Shown here one piece after another: positions 1 to 12,552 of a stretch of DNA of 64,000 nt. Location: positions 134,260,671-134,324,670 of the forward strand of contig OY986438.1 of assembly GCA_963920525.1 (NCBI GenBank), written 5' to 3'. Every line of letters begins with the position of its first letter. Within the stretch, counting starts at the first letter, position 1. The translations under genes were made by a program, and so were the position numbers. Below the pieces are notes generated by a model. The model had not been told where the DNA came from. It made no database searches and saw nothing but the letters and a program-made list of their open reading frames with translations. This DNA comes from Dichetophora obliterata. Taxonomy: Eukaryota; Arthropoda; Insecta; Diptera; Sciomyzidae.

Positions 1-503
1 AAGTTGGTTTGCTTAAAAAGAGGTGAAAATAGGCCCCATCATAGATCGGCTCCAGATCGTCTAAAAAAATGCATTCGAAAATAAGCCCTTGAATACACAT
101 CATTTACCAAAATTGAATAGAAATAACCGGGAAAAAAAATCAAAAAATTAACATTAATTTTTTAATAGTTGTACAACAATAATCAATTAAAAAAAAATTA
201 AATTTTAAAAAAATTCTTTGCTTAAAACCTCCCTTAATGAAATTCATAAAATATTTGTTAGCATTAATCTTAGTTGCTTTTAAATCATGAAAATAATAAA
301 GGAAATAATCTTTACCTTAAAGTTAAAAATTTAGCAAATTTTGACATGTGAAATAGAATTGTGGTGTCTTTAATTTTCAAGCATGTTTGAAATATTCCTT
401 GCAAAAGTATTTTTTTATGTTTAAAAGAATTTTATGTAATTAATCCTTTTAATGGCTGGGCTAAACTAAGAACAAAATCATATTTTTGAGGTAATATTTC
501 TAT
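1..503. other. AT-rich stretch without recognised feature
   Basis: Low-complexity AT-rich DNA with short A and T runs. I see no coding frame with a recognisable domain, no RNA gene and no repeat boundary until the element that starts at 504. Confidence 0.6.
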
Positions 504-619
504 TAGGTGCGAGTAGCTCAATCTTCGAAACTCATATCAAAAAACTTTATTTTTCGAGCAACTCGATGGTTTTCGAGTATTTTGAGTTTTTTCAGTTCCC
601 GTTAATGATTTTGATCTTA

Positions 620-960
620 ATCAGTTGTGTGACATATTACTTTTGAAAGTGATATGTTACTTATTACATTTTACTGACTTCTAAATGTAATAATATTATA
701 TCGCATATTACTTTTAAATTAAAGTAATTAGTTACTTATTACTATTACCTTTTGAATAAAATTGCAACAAATAGAAAAACACGTTACAACAAACCAATTA
801 AGTTTTTCATTTACATTATAGTAAGTAATTAAGTAACTAGCAAAAAAGAAATAACATTTCTGGATTACTTCCAGCTAAAAGTAATAAGTTATATTACCAC
901 TTTAGGGACAAAGAAATATATTGCTTAACATATTATATTACTTTGCGTTACAGTCACAGT
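620..960. repeat. Cluster of GTTACTTATTAC-type motifs
   Basis: Many copies of TTACTTATTAC and its complement GTAATAAGTAA occur in about 340 bp, in both orientations. They may be a nested MITE or part of the subterminal region of the surrounding hAT-like element. Boundaries are unclear. Confidence 0.35.
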
Positions 961-2010
961 CAACACAGATCTTAATGTATGTGAGTGCTTTCACTCATCA
1001 GTGAAAACACCCAGTAGAAAATAAAACAGAATGGATTTTCAGCATATATTTAAGCGAACTAGCAGTATTATATTGTGATGTGCTGATGCGGTGTTTTTGT
1101 TATAAGTCTTAATTTGTTTAAATATAAAGATAATAAAATAATAACACAGCCAAACTTTTAGGCTTAAGAAAGCAAAAAAATTTAAACTTTGTTGGTGCTG
1201 TTTTGATTTTTGTATGGTTCTCTAAGATCAGAGAGCGACAAAAAAGTCAAAATAACAAGAACCATTTGTAAAAATTCTCAAAGCATTACATTTTGAGAGA
1301 CCATTGCACTTGGTCTGACCTCTCAATGTCGTCACAAATATTTTAGTTAATTTTGAAAATTTATGTGTTCGAATTTTTAGCGCCGACATTCATTGATGTT
1401 TTACAGCCATTTGTCTTATTAAAAATGGGAAACAACATTCACTAATACGCAGTGGAATTGAACTAAGAATATAATTGTGTAAAAATAAAGGTTAAAAAAA
1501 ATAAAATGTGGCGTGTATCGAAGCCAGTCCTTGTGTTTTTTTATAAATTTTCCCAAAAATATTTGTGATTCTAACAATTTTATTTAAATAATTTGACATG
1601 AACAACTTATCCCGAAACTAAACTGTACTTAAAAATACCTTTTCATTGAACCCAAGAATAAAGACTTGCATTTTGGTTTCATTTTGAACCCCTTCCAATG
1701 CATGGATTTCGATTTTGCATGTTTTGGGAATATATTTCCATTTCCTATTGGGTTAAAATGCTTAGAACACTCATGAGTCATGACTCATAACTGTGGAACA
1801 GTGGAATGATATATTAAATAATCGCATATATTTATTGTGTGTATTAGTTCTAATAAAATAAATAAAATTTAAACCAATGTTAATACCAATGTTTCAGGAG
1901 TTGTTATAAATAACTAAATTTCATCGAATATAAAAAAACATAGGCAGCTACTCTCTCAGTTTTTTATATACATATATGAACCTTCAAAGTGTTTTCAAGT
2001 AATATACATA

Positions 2011-2236
2011 TAATGAAAAGCATGAAAATTTTGGGTTCAATTTTCTCTATTGAATAAGCATTTAAAACATTGTAGTACAATTAACTTTTAATTCAAATAA
2101 GCTTGATATTGTATACACGTATGTAATGAAAAGCATGAAAATTTTGGGTTCAATTTTCTCTATTGAATAAGCATTTAAAACATTGTAGTACAATTAACTT
2201 TTAATTCAAATAAGCTTGATATTGTATACACGTATT
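2011..2236. repeat. 113-bp tandem duplication (2 copies)
   Basis: The unit starting TAATGAAAAGCATGAAAATT at 2011 is repeated almost exactly at 2124; both copies end in GTATACACGTAT-type sequence. The near identity suggests a recent local duplication. Confidence 0.9.
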
Positions 2237-2676
2237 TAATTTATCATCTCGTGTCAGCACGTTTGACACACTGTATGGTGCGTTTAAGTTTAACTATAAA
2301 ACGGCTCATTGAATGGAATAACGATTCTCAGTTCATTCTGAACAGAGTTGCCATGTGTCACATGAAGCACTGTTTTTTAACTTTCGAATATATTCAGATT
2401 TCTCTTGAGTAAAAGTGGCACAGGGTGAATGTTGTTCAAGTTTTTTTAGTATATTTTTATGAAGTGTAATACTGGCAGAGTCAGGTCGCGAAGTTTTATT
2501 GATGAATTTATAAAACACCAATGCGGCCCATGAAAATTAAAACGATTAGTTGGCTTCGTAAATGAGAAATGGTCATCTCTTTCAGCACAAACAAAGTTTA
2601 TAGATTTTTACTTCATTTATATGGTCAATTCAGCATAAATCATGATAAAATTCGTATGCACAAATGTAGTTGTATT

Positions 2677-2680
<4 letters not shown>

Positions 2681-2717
<37 letters not shown>

Positions 2718-2748
2718 TTCTCTCTCTCACTTTCTCTCTCTCTCTCTT
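2681..2748. repeat. (CT)n microsatellite
   Basis: A run of CT dinucleotides interrupted by two CACTTT blocks. An open frame through it encodes only Ser-Leu repeats and is not a gene. Confidence 0.9.
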
Positions 2749-3437
2749 ATTCTATTGACTACTTAACTTAATAGACTTCTAGGGAAAAATAGTTTCCTGC
2801 AACCCAACTTATGCATTGACATGCATGACGACGACGGCAACAGTGCGTCAAATGTCAAACTATTTTTACATGCTTTTCTTATGGAGCTGAATGTGGTGAA
2901 AATGTTGCAACGACAATGAGTGATTGCAACAAAGTCGCTGACGTCGGTTTAGAATTGTTTCTAATTTGACGTGCGACAACAAAGCAATATAAGTGTTTGT
3001 GTATACGCGAATGAAACAATCTAATGATACTTCCAGATTGTTTTTTTCTTTCTTTATGTTGTTTCGCACTGTTGCAATCGTCATCAATGTGTTCAGTACA
3101 TTATCTTTACAAAATAATAAGCATTCTAAGAGAAGTGGCAATCCTGTTTAGAGTGAAGTTGAGAACATGGAATAAAAAAACAAGCATTGAGTACACGCTC
3201 AGAAATCTTGGATTAAATTCTAATAAAAACTGTATTGTATATATGACCACACCAGAATTGCATTAGAATAATATATGTCAATATGTCGAAAATATCACGA
3301 GTTACTCGATAATTTCTTGAGTAACTCGTAATTGCGAGTTAATTAAAATACCGAGTTACTCGAATCGAAGTTCGAGTCGAGTTGCACTACTCGATTTAAC
3401 TCGAACTCGAAGCTACTCGCACAGGCCTAATTCCTAT

Positions 3438-5519
3438 CATTTAGGTACTAAAATAATGAGAACATCGTACCTTTAATTTTACCGAACTACTTGCGTTTTG
3501 CAAGCTTGTACAAAGAAAAAAATTGTTTTGCGTCTGTTTGGCATGCATTATGATCCAGATAGAAAAACAAAATTTATTTGTTAGATTTATATTTGAAGTG
3601 GAATAATTAGATACGCAAACAAAATTTTTTCATAAAAGTAGTTTCGTTTCCGTTAGAAGTCATTTATAGCTGTTCGAAGTCATTCATTTTTACATGTACA
3701 ATTGAAAAACATCACATAAACACTATTTAAGGGCTATAAATTCAATAAAAATAAGTTATATATAAGAAAACTTACTTACACGTAACTTAGAAAAAGTAAT
3801 GCTTTATTTTGTGAATTCTCTGCTTGTGAAAGATGTCACTTAGTTTTTTTTTTTTTTATTATAGTTTTTTTATCTTTTGAAGTCTTCCTTTATTAATTCT
3901 CTTTAATTATTATTTACTTTTCGGATTTAAAATATGTTATTTTTTTAGTTTTTTTATAATATTATTTTTAAGCCCTAAGCAATTTCCTTTTTTTAATATT
4001 TTTAATATTTCCTCCTGATGATAAATATCTCTCTGTTGTACGCTAAAAGATCTCATATAATCTTACCGTACAAAAAGTTACAAAAACATAAATATTATTT
4101 TTGTCTGGTTTGAATTTTTTTTATAAAATAAACCACCCAAAATATTTTTGCTTTTCTTTGGCAAAAAATCAAAAATCAAACTGAGTTTCAATATCCAATA
4201 ACTCTCTAATTTCATTATTTTCATGTTTGTAAATCTTTTTTTCATAGAAACAAAATAATGTGATTTAAAAAAAAAAAGTGTTTCAAAATAAAGACAAAAA
4301 TAACTTTCTGACGTGTCTAATATATTGGACAAATCCACCATGGTTAAGGAAGTTATGACGCGTTTTATAAGCTTAGTTTTTAGTTTTTTTTTAAATCAGT
4401 TTACTTTATATGAAAATATTTTGTATAAAAAATGAGATAACTTTGAACAAATATAAAAACAAAATGGTCCTTTGATTTTTATTATATTTTTATGCTTTTA
4501 TTAAAATTTCTACCCTCAGTTTTTTAAATTTTCTGGCCACATTTTACAAAATTAAAAGTAAGGGCATTTTTATGTATTAATTGTTATATATTAAAATTTG
4601 TTAAACATTATAAAAATATTTAAAACAAACACAACCTAATTAAATGCAATCTATTATCAATATTATTAGTTTTGTTAATACAACTGTATCAAAAAAGATT
4701 ACAAAAACAACAAATAACTATCATTTGTATTATAATTTTTCCAACTAAACTGATATGCAACACAAATAAGAAATGCCTATGTGAAAGATGGCACTTAGTT
4801 TTTTTTTTTTTGCATTATAGTTTTTTTCTTTTGGATGCTTTGAAATCTTCCTCAAAAGAATTATTTTCTTTTTAGCAAAATACAAGAATAGGTACATTGC
4901 ACCTATTTAAATTCAAGCACAACTCTAATCATAAAAAACTTTTAATATTTTACTGCAGTTTTGGTAATAATCTCTTAAAAATTTTAACAAAAATTATTTT
5001 AAACCCAATTTGTGAATAAGGTAAAAGCTGAGATAAAATCTGTAAAAATTTTTAGGATTACCGACCTTAAATTAATTCACTGAAAATTTTTATAAAGATC
5101 AGCCACTTACTTTAATTGTTGTCCTTCGATGGGCTCTACACTTTTGTAGTATGCTCAAAATTAGAAGAAAAATTCAGAGGCATCATATTAACCTATATGT
5201 GTAATTCCACCAAATTACCCTTTTTTTATTTGAAAAATGAATAAGTGTAACAATAAAACTTGAAGCTTGAATTATGATTTCTTTACACTATTTGCCCCCA
5301 AAGTAAGTTAAAGTCACTTGAAGCCACACAATATTGCGTTATGAAATTGATTCGTAGGTTTTTTTTTATTTTTGAGTGATTACTGGAATGACACAAAATG
5401 ACACAAAGTGTCAGGAATTACGGTTGCAGGGATAACACGATTGTCTTTATTTGAAGATTGCTGGAACAAAAAAAAAGCTAAAACAGTTTTTTGCACGTTT
5501 TTACAATATATTTGATAAC
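3438..5519. other. AT-rich intergenic or intronic DNA
   Basis: No gene recognised. The one internal structure is a direct repeat pair at about 3822-3895 and 4775-4850. Both copies contain GTGAAAGATG, CACTTAG, a long T run, then a TTATAG block and CTTCCT. Confidence 0.45.
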
Positions 5520-6297
5520 TACACTCTAAAAAGTTTTTGTTGTATTTTACTACAACACTTGTAGGCAACAGTTTTGCGACTGTTTCTGTAGTAAATTTAC
5601 ACACCCTTATTTAATTAAACATATTGCTTACTATTGGCTTGTAGTGAAATTCAACAAAACGTGTTTATGTTTGAGTTAAATATGTAGCAATATTAATGAA
5701 AAAATATTGATTTTGCAGTAAAATTAAACATCAATTGCTATCATCTGTGTAGTACCATAGCAAAATTACTACTCTCATGTTAGCAAAATTCAACAACTTG
5801 AATTTATTTTAACTACAGTTGATGTAATCAATTAAATTTCTTTTAATATTCTAGTAAATGACACATTCTTAGTTTTTGACTTTCGTGGCTTAAAACAGAA
5901 TTCAATATATCTTTAAACTTCACACTCTTGACGGCACGTGTAGAAATAAATTTGACTTGAATTTACTGCTTATCCCTCCTTCATTAAACTCACACTATAA
6001 AAACCAAAATGAGACATAAGCACTTGCATAAAGAAATTTCTGCCGATGAGTATCCGAAAGAAAAAAACAAATTAAACACGGATATTTTTTATAGATTATA
6101 ATTTAATTATTAACATATTGCCCACATTTACCGATTTTATTGTGTTGTACAACATAAGATACTACAACACAATAAAACTTTTACTAAAAATCGAGTTATT
6201 ACTAATTTTTTTTCAATTAAAAACCATATAACTCTTACATAATGATCCGTACACGTTGACAAGCAAAGTCGACTAAACATTTGTTGAAAATTTTGTA

Positions 6298-7231
6298 CAG
6301 GGTTGCCAATATTCGAAGCGCCCATTTTATTTTTAAATAAATCAAAGAAACCACAATTTTTTGTCTGTTCGTCATGAATATCATTTAATTGCGTTCAAGT
6401 AGATTTGCTTACATTATTTCTTGAATATGATATCTCGTAAATGGTCGCCATTGGCCTCTACGACATATTGTGCCCGTTTTGCAGCATTTTCCATGGTTTT
6501 CTTCAACCCATTTCGATGGGAATGGCGGTTATTTCTTGACGGATGTTGGTTTTCAGCTCTTCTAGGGTCTTTGGCTTGTTGACGTAAACCTTTGATTTCA
6601 AATAACCCCACAAAAAGAAGTCTGGAGGCGTTAAATCTGGTGATCTTGGCGGCCAATCGAAATCACCATTTTTTGACATCAAACGGCCAGGGAACAATTG
6701 CTTCAAAAAATCGATTGTAGTGCGGCTTGTGTGTGGTGGCGCGCCGTCTTGTTGAAACCAGTAGTGCCTGATACGCTTTCGACGAACGATTGGCATGAAA
6801 AAATTGTTTATCATATCGCGATAACGCTCCTGATTGACAGTAACTCTGTGGCCATTATCATCTTCGAAAAAGAACGGCCCAATGAGCATTTTAGCACAAA
6901 CGCCGCACCAAACAGTGACTTTTGCATCGTGAAGAGGTACCTCTTGAATCTCTTGTGGATTTTCAGTGGCATAAATACGGCAATTTTGTTTGTTTACCGT
7001 TCCGTTCAACTGAAAATGAGCTTCATCGCTCATTGAGTTGAGTTTTCACTATGCACTTGTTTTGTTGAATGTAAATTTCAACAATTTTAGAGCATTCGCG
7101 TGGCGTGTACTGTTCCAATGTAAACATTTGCTTGGAATGACGCTTCAAACGCGGTATGTCATTAGTCGATTTGGCATCACTGCGGAAAGTTACAGTGTTG
7201 CCAGATGGGCGCTTCGAATATTGGCAACCCG
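6298..7231 (-). mobile_element. Internally deleted DD41D (rosa-like) mariner
   Basis: The element is bounded by a perfect 25-bp TIR at 6300-6324 and 7206-7230, with TA dinucleotides directly outside (6296-6297 and 7232-7233). It is about 930 bp, shorter than the roughly 1.3 kb usual for mariners. The missing part is the middle of the transposase: the N-terminal helix-turn-helix start is joined directly to the catalytic domain. The perfect TIRs suggest it could still be moved by a related transposase, which is inference. Confidence 0.85.
6415..7140 (-). pseudogene. DD41D mariner transposase, broken
   Basis: This is the remnant of a Tc1/mariner-superfamily transposase, the DDE enzyme that cuts and joins element ends. 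The catalytic half is open at 6503-7033. It keeps the first Asp in SDEAHF, the second in QQDGAPPH and the third in the segment ending TPPDFFLWG. I count 41 residues between the second and third Asp, so it is a DD41D type rather than the DD34D of classical mariner. Upstream, at about 7038-7140, a short frame resembles the N-terminal DNA-binding region (FTLEQ, IVEIY, KTQ). It meets the catalytic part out of frame, with the intervening domain deleted. Near 6510 the C-terminal tail (NAAKRAQ, DHLRDIIF) lies in another frame. The gene cannot make an active enzyme. Confidence 0.85.
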
Positions 7232-7470
7232 TACATGTTGAATATTCAACATCTGTTTCATTAGTTCAATTTACTTAGTAATATTAAGTATTGCAGTTGA
7301 AATTGCAACAAAATTCAAAATTTATTGCTTAATTTTGCTAAAAATAGTATTTAATGGTAAATACTCAAAGATCAATATAAGATTTATAGTAAAATTACAC
7401 ATCAGTTTGAATTTCAACAAAAAATTACTATGATAATTATAGTAAATTTATATTTATTTTTAAGAGTGTA

Positions 7471-9950
7471 CTTTAATATGTTATACTTAATTTTGTTTTT
7501 AAGAAATTAGAACTTATTGTTTAAAATATTAATAATATAACAAAAACGTTTCTAACAAAACCATTTTTAAATTTTTGAAACTTGAATATAAATAGTATAA
7601 GAAGCCACACTGAGAGATCGCTCAAACGATACTTGTTTCTTAGTTTTGCTTACTAAAAGTCGTGAAATTCAAAAGTGTTAAAACCAAGTGACAAAATATT
7701 TGTAAATTAAACATACCTTAAAAAAATTTTAAAATTTTTTTAAACTGCAGAAAATCTACATGGTATACAAAATATTTTAACCTCGTCATGAAGAAAATGT
7801 AGAAATGAAAATTGTGGAAGCGACACTCTTTGAATTGTCATAAGTTTGATCAAGGACAGGTTATAGGAATGACATTTTAGGCCTATTTTGGGCATAACCA
7901 CATGCAAAATTTATTTCTAATGGCCTGTTGCTACATAATCTTCAAGAAAAAATGTTCTTAAAAAGATTAAGAGTTATAAATTTCGAAAAATTTTCATAAC
8001 TCAAAACTGTGACGACACGTAGATGGTTACTTTTGGTTACTATTGTACATCGAACAAAAAAAAACCTATTTTTTTAATATTTCGTTATTTCTGCATAATT
8101 GGGGCATTATCATAGATATCGTAAATGTGTTTTTTCAGTGCAAAAATCATTATAAAACTGATCAACTTTTTTACTCAATTATTTATTCAGAAAAGGCTAT
8201 TAAAAAGGCACCAAAAATAAAAGTTTGCTTTCAGACTGATTTTCCTGATCACCAAAGTTTTAACGTAATCATTATTTTTTTTAACATAATTTTTAAATTC
8301 CAGCTAAAAAAGCGTGATTTTCATGGTTTTCACAAATATCTGGTTTCGCAGTTATGAAGCGCTTGTTTTATCTCCATTTCTGTATCTTTTTTGTTGTTTT
8401 TTTTTTCTTTTAATGAAGGCGCGTTGCATTAAATAAACTCAAAATAACGCCGTGTAGGACAAAAGAACTAGCAGCAGAACAGCGTTAAACAAGCTGTCTT
8501 CGCTAAAAATGAAAATGAAAAAAAACCCCAAAAACTGAAAACACGAACCAGCAAACAAATTTAAGCTTTAGCATGTCTAAAGTTTCCAACTTTTTTTCCA
8601 TTGCTACTCTTTTTTTTGTTTTTGCTTACTCTGCTTTTAATGCAGTTTCATGTTGCGCTCATTTTTGTAGTTTTTTTTTCTGTTTACGAATACCCATAAA
8701 AATAAAAAATTAAGAGAAATTAAAAAAGGAACAAAAAATATTTTATGCACTTTGCTTTTATATGATTTGTAATTTACACTTTAGCGCTGCGCAAAGTGTA
8801 AACAAATCTGTTAAAAAATTCATACAAGTTGAAATAAAACCGAAGGCTGCACAACGAAGAGGTACCCAAAGCAAAAAAAAGAGGGAAAAATTAAAAAAAT
8901 GGCATGGAAATGCAACAACTTTGGTAATAAATTTAAGCACAAAAAGTGGTAGAATAGCGTAATTTTAAAACGCCATCAGCAAAAGAAGAGCCTCGTTGGC
9001 GAAGAAAAGAGTGAAGAAAATGGACAACAGCAACATCAAAAGTCGAGTTAAACAGTTTTTAAATTCTTAAAAATTGTTACAATTTTGTTTACTGAATATT
9101 TAGTAACACATTTCAGTTTTAACTTTTGCTTTATTGCAAAATGTTTATTAATAAATGTTACTCATACGCCATGTTATTCTGTTGTTGCTGCGCACTTTAT
9201 CGTACAACTGCCCGTTTATCGTTTACATGTGTATATGTATGTGTGCATGAGTGTGTAGTGCTTAAAAATTACTCATTAAAATTCATGTTGGCTCATCAAA
9301 TTCAATTGAACGAACGTCAACGGCTCGCCATCATTGTAAGTGGTTCATTCCACATTGTATTCAGGTCACTGTGTCGTATGATTAACATGCATCTCGGTGC
9401 ATCAGTTGTTGAGTGTTTCTTTTTGTATGTGCATTTCAAGCAGGCACAAAATTAAATTCATCAGAATTTGCCTTTTTTATATACATATTCCAATGAATGA
9501 ATATTGTATTAATATCATGCACTTAAAAATTCAGCAACAATTCGGCACATTTGTTTTTTTTTTTTTGTAAATTTTGCGTAGATTTCACAGAAAGTAGATT
9601 TCAAAGAACATTACAAGAAAGGCTGGAAATAAAGGCCACTTTGTGTATGTAAGTGTATACTGTGTGTGTGCATGATGAGTGTGCAGCAAAGGATGATTGA
9701 TGGATGAAATTGAAATAAAGTCAATTTTAGTGTAGTACTAGATTTGAGGGCTTTTAAGCAGGCTGGAGATATATTAAATTATTAAAAAGTTATTCTACTG
9801 ACATTGTCTTACCGAAGGCAGGCCTAGTCTGGGATAAGGAGAAGTAAGGTGCTATTTACAAGGGTTTTAAAACATTAATTTAAACTAAGAAAAAACTTAT
9901 TGCCTATTTTAATTACTAAATGTTTATATAATTTTTTAAAATTGCATTTG
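7471..9950. other. AT-rich DNA without recognised gene
   Basis: Long T and A runs, a GT-rich patch near 9225-9260 and another near 9640-9680. The open frames have no domain or homology signal that I recognise, and I see no element termini. Confidence 0.5.
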
Positions 9951-10195
9951 AGCTCAATGCTAAATAAGTATGATGCATTAGGTTGCAACAACAACAAGTT
10001 CTTTGCAGAACAAATCACCAAGCAGACTAGATAGACTCTTTCATTGATCACTACATCAACTCTTCAGTAGTCAGAACTTTTGCTTTTTGCAAAATAGTAG
10101 AAAAACATTGCTTTGAAAGGCAAAATGCAAATAATTCTGTTTTAATTTAACAGAAGTTCTGCGTATAAGCTTATCAAAGTTGATGGACTGCAAAA
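9951..10195. repeat. Dispersed repeat, copy 1 (core inverted relative to copy at 21.5 kb)
   Basis: The first about 110 bp (GGTTGCAACAACAAC, TTCTTTGCAGAACAAA, CCAAGCAGACTAGA) matches 21437-21560 in direct orientation. The following segment 10077-10195 matches 21576-21694 only as reverse complement (shared words GATAAGCTTATA, AAACAGAATTAT, CAATGTTTTTCTACT). So the two copies carry the same core in opposite orientations. Confidence 0.75.
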
Positions 10196-11046
10196 AACAC
10201 AGAAGAAAGTATGATTTTTATTAGTTTGAATAATTTTTGTTGATTTCGTAATCAAATAATTAAATACTAGTATAAAAGCCTTTCCTACGACAGTTCCTCC
10301 GCACGCTTCCTTTTTGTAGCCATTTGCCGAAAGCACTTTTTTCTCTTTTTAAAGCTTTATTTTTTAACTACTTGATTTCTGCCAAATTGAAATATACCAC
10401 TTTACATAAAACTTTGAGTATTAAAGTAGTGTTTAAAAATTAGTTCATGTGTAAAAACGCAAAAAGTCGAGTTTGGTAACAATCATATTCATACACAACT
10501 TTACAAACTGGCCTTGCAACCATCATATACGTACCAAGTCAGGTGACGTTTCGCTGTTGATACAATTATATTTTTTTGGTACAATCGAATCAAAAGAATT
10601 TATTTCAATTCGTCATACCATTTTTATAAAAGGATGATAAAAAAAAGAAGTTAGATCAAAAACGTACTGCTGTAAAAACCCAATATTGTCACTGATAGGG
10701 ATCCAATATATTTTCTGAGCATACTTTTAGGCTGAACATTTTTGAGAACAGTATTTCTTGTAAAAGTACTTTACAGTCAAAAAATAATTGCAGTTTGAGA
10801 ATTGTTTGTGCGGAGCAGAATGCTTGCCTTTTATGTATTAAGATGTGCATACTTTCAGGCTGAACATTTTTGCGAACAGTTTGAGAGATGTTGGGCACTA
10901 AACAGCGTGCTTGCCTTTATACATTAAGATAATGCACGAGGACATAACAATTTTATACGAAAATATGTCTTTTTTTTTTCTTTGTTTAAAATAGAGGTTA
11001 AATGCTTGAAGATTAATATTTTAAAATAAATTTATAAGATTTATAC
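10196..11046. other. AT-rich DNA without recognised gene
   Basis: No domain, RNA gene or clear element. A phrase (TTTAGGCTGAACATTTTTG, AGAACAGT) near 10729-10750 recurs in diverged form at 10855-10880 (TTCAGGCTGAACATTTTTG), a short local duplication. Confidence 0.5.
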
Positions 11047-11048
11047 AT

Positions 11049-11634
11049 ACCCAGAAAAAAATGGTTAATTTAATCAAATTGTAACTAAATTTCAGGTTAA
11101 AATTTGCCAACATCAATCGTCAGGTTAGAATTACCACGTGCCATTCAGGTAAATTTAACCTGTTTTTGTGGTTTAATGAAACTGACAAATGTGATTATTT
11201 TAACCGAATTTTAACCAGTATTTGTGTTTAAATCGAACTGAATCAGGTTTATTTAACCAAAAGCTAGGTTTACATTTTCTTACCTCAGTTACATACATGA
11301 ATATTTTGTAATTTTTCAACAATCACATCACGAGAAACAAAATTAAGACTGAAATAACACTCCTTTTTAGCCACTGGCCAGAGGGATAGCAAGAGCAAAT
11401 TAAACATGGGCACTTTATTTTTTAACTCATATGACCACAGAATTTAATAAAATTGAAAACTTAAAGACAAGTTCACTTCACCTTCTATATCCTGAGGTAT
11501 CTTTTTTTACTACTTCTGCATCACTAGAGCAAAATTTGACAGCTGGCATGCTGTTTCTTCCGCTATTTTCTACATATATTTCTATAAACCAGATCCGTCA
11601 GGTGAAAGTAACGTGAATCAGGTAGGAGTATCTT
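11049..11634. mobile_element. Possible MITE with CACTCAGAAAA-type ends
   Basis: The left end reads TA-CATACCCAGAAAAA and the right end, reversed, TA-CACTCAGGGAAA, a degenerate TIR next to TA. The left 250 bp hold many AGGTTAAAAT and TTAACCTG words in both orientations. No coding capacity is recognised. The ends are imperfect, so this is tentative. Confidence 0.3.
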
Positions 11635-12552
11635 TCCCTGAGTGTACATTTAAAGGCTGAAAAAATTTATCAGGACTTTTAATTTTGCAAGTGAATGACT
11701 GTTTTCCAACATTATTTGCCCTTAATTTCAGTTCGATGCTAAAAACACTTGATGGAAATTTCGGAAATTTGTTGTGTGTACGGTTGTATTACAAATGAAC
11801 ACACACCCGCCGGACCAACGTTTACAAATTATTTAAATTTATTTTGAAAACCCGTGTTCAATTCGAAAAACAAATCGAACATTACGTACGTTTTAAGTAC
11901 TGACGGCACGTAGCGAAATGACTGTGAGACAACTTCGAAAAGCCAACGTTATGTTCAATGCACACTTAGCGGAACGGCAACAAAAATTTTAATATAACAA
12001 AACAATAAAAAAAATAAACGCAAAATTTTCTAATACACAATTAGCTTTAATAGCTTTGCTATTAGATGCAAAAGATGTAGAAAACTAATAAAATCGTAGA
12101 TTTTGGAATCATTTTATGCTTTAAAAACAACCTATCGATGGCGAATTTTTTGCTTTGCACTATAAACTGTTAAAATCCATTGAAATCTTTTTAGACAAAG
12201 CTAGCGAGAAGCAGGTCAAAACTCTTTGCAACGATCACGACCTGCTTTTTCTTCGGTGTCAACCGTCGTTGCCGTTACTTCGTCTCTTAGTGAGCATGTA
12301 TACATAAGAACACATGGTAGTCATATGTTGGTATATATTATGTAGATTCGCGTCGTTTCGTTACGTGCATCAAGTGGCAATTTTTGACGATTACGTGCCG
12401 CAATTGTTGGTAAAAAAAATCATGTTTGTTTTTGAAGGCATACTTCAACTTGGTATTTATGAAACATATATTCATACAAATATAAGACTCATACAATACT
12501 CATTGTCCGAGAGATGATAGACATTTTAGGGCATGTGTTTGAAATTATATAT
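11635..12552. other. AT-rich DNA before the 7-bp satellite
   Basis: I see no gene. A slightly GC-richer patch lies at about 12180-12300 (TCACGACC and GCCGTTACTTCG words) but has no recognisable coding or RNA signature. Confidence 0.45.

Larger units (their letters stand above)
504..3429. mobile_element. hAT-like non-autonomous TIR element, about 2.9 kb
   Basis: Inverted ends are visible: the left end reads TAGGTGCGAGTAGC and the right end, reversed, reads TAGGCCTGTGCGAGTAGC. The flanks are ATTTCTAT (496-503) and ATTCCTAT (3430-3437), an 8-bp direct repeat with one mismatch, the target duplication length of hAT elements. Just inside both ends, copies of a CGAGTTACTCG-like palindrome cluster (about 510-600 and 3295-3425), as expected of subterminal transposase sites. 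No transposase frame is recognisable, so the element would be non-autonomous. The family assignment rests on duplication size and end structure only. Confidence 0.5.
5522..7468. mobile_element. TIR element with CACTCT ends, host of a nested mariner
   Basis: The left end reads TA-CACTCTAAAAAG and the right end, reversed, reads TA-CACTCTTAAAAA, giving a short TIR next to TA dinucleotides as in Tc1/mariner-type MITEs. Inside both ends are related phrases such as AAAATTCAACAA and TAGTAAAATTA. No transposase of its own is visible; the transposase in the middle belongs to a separate mariner with its own TIRs. Confidence 0.45.
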
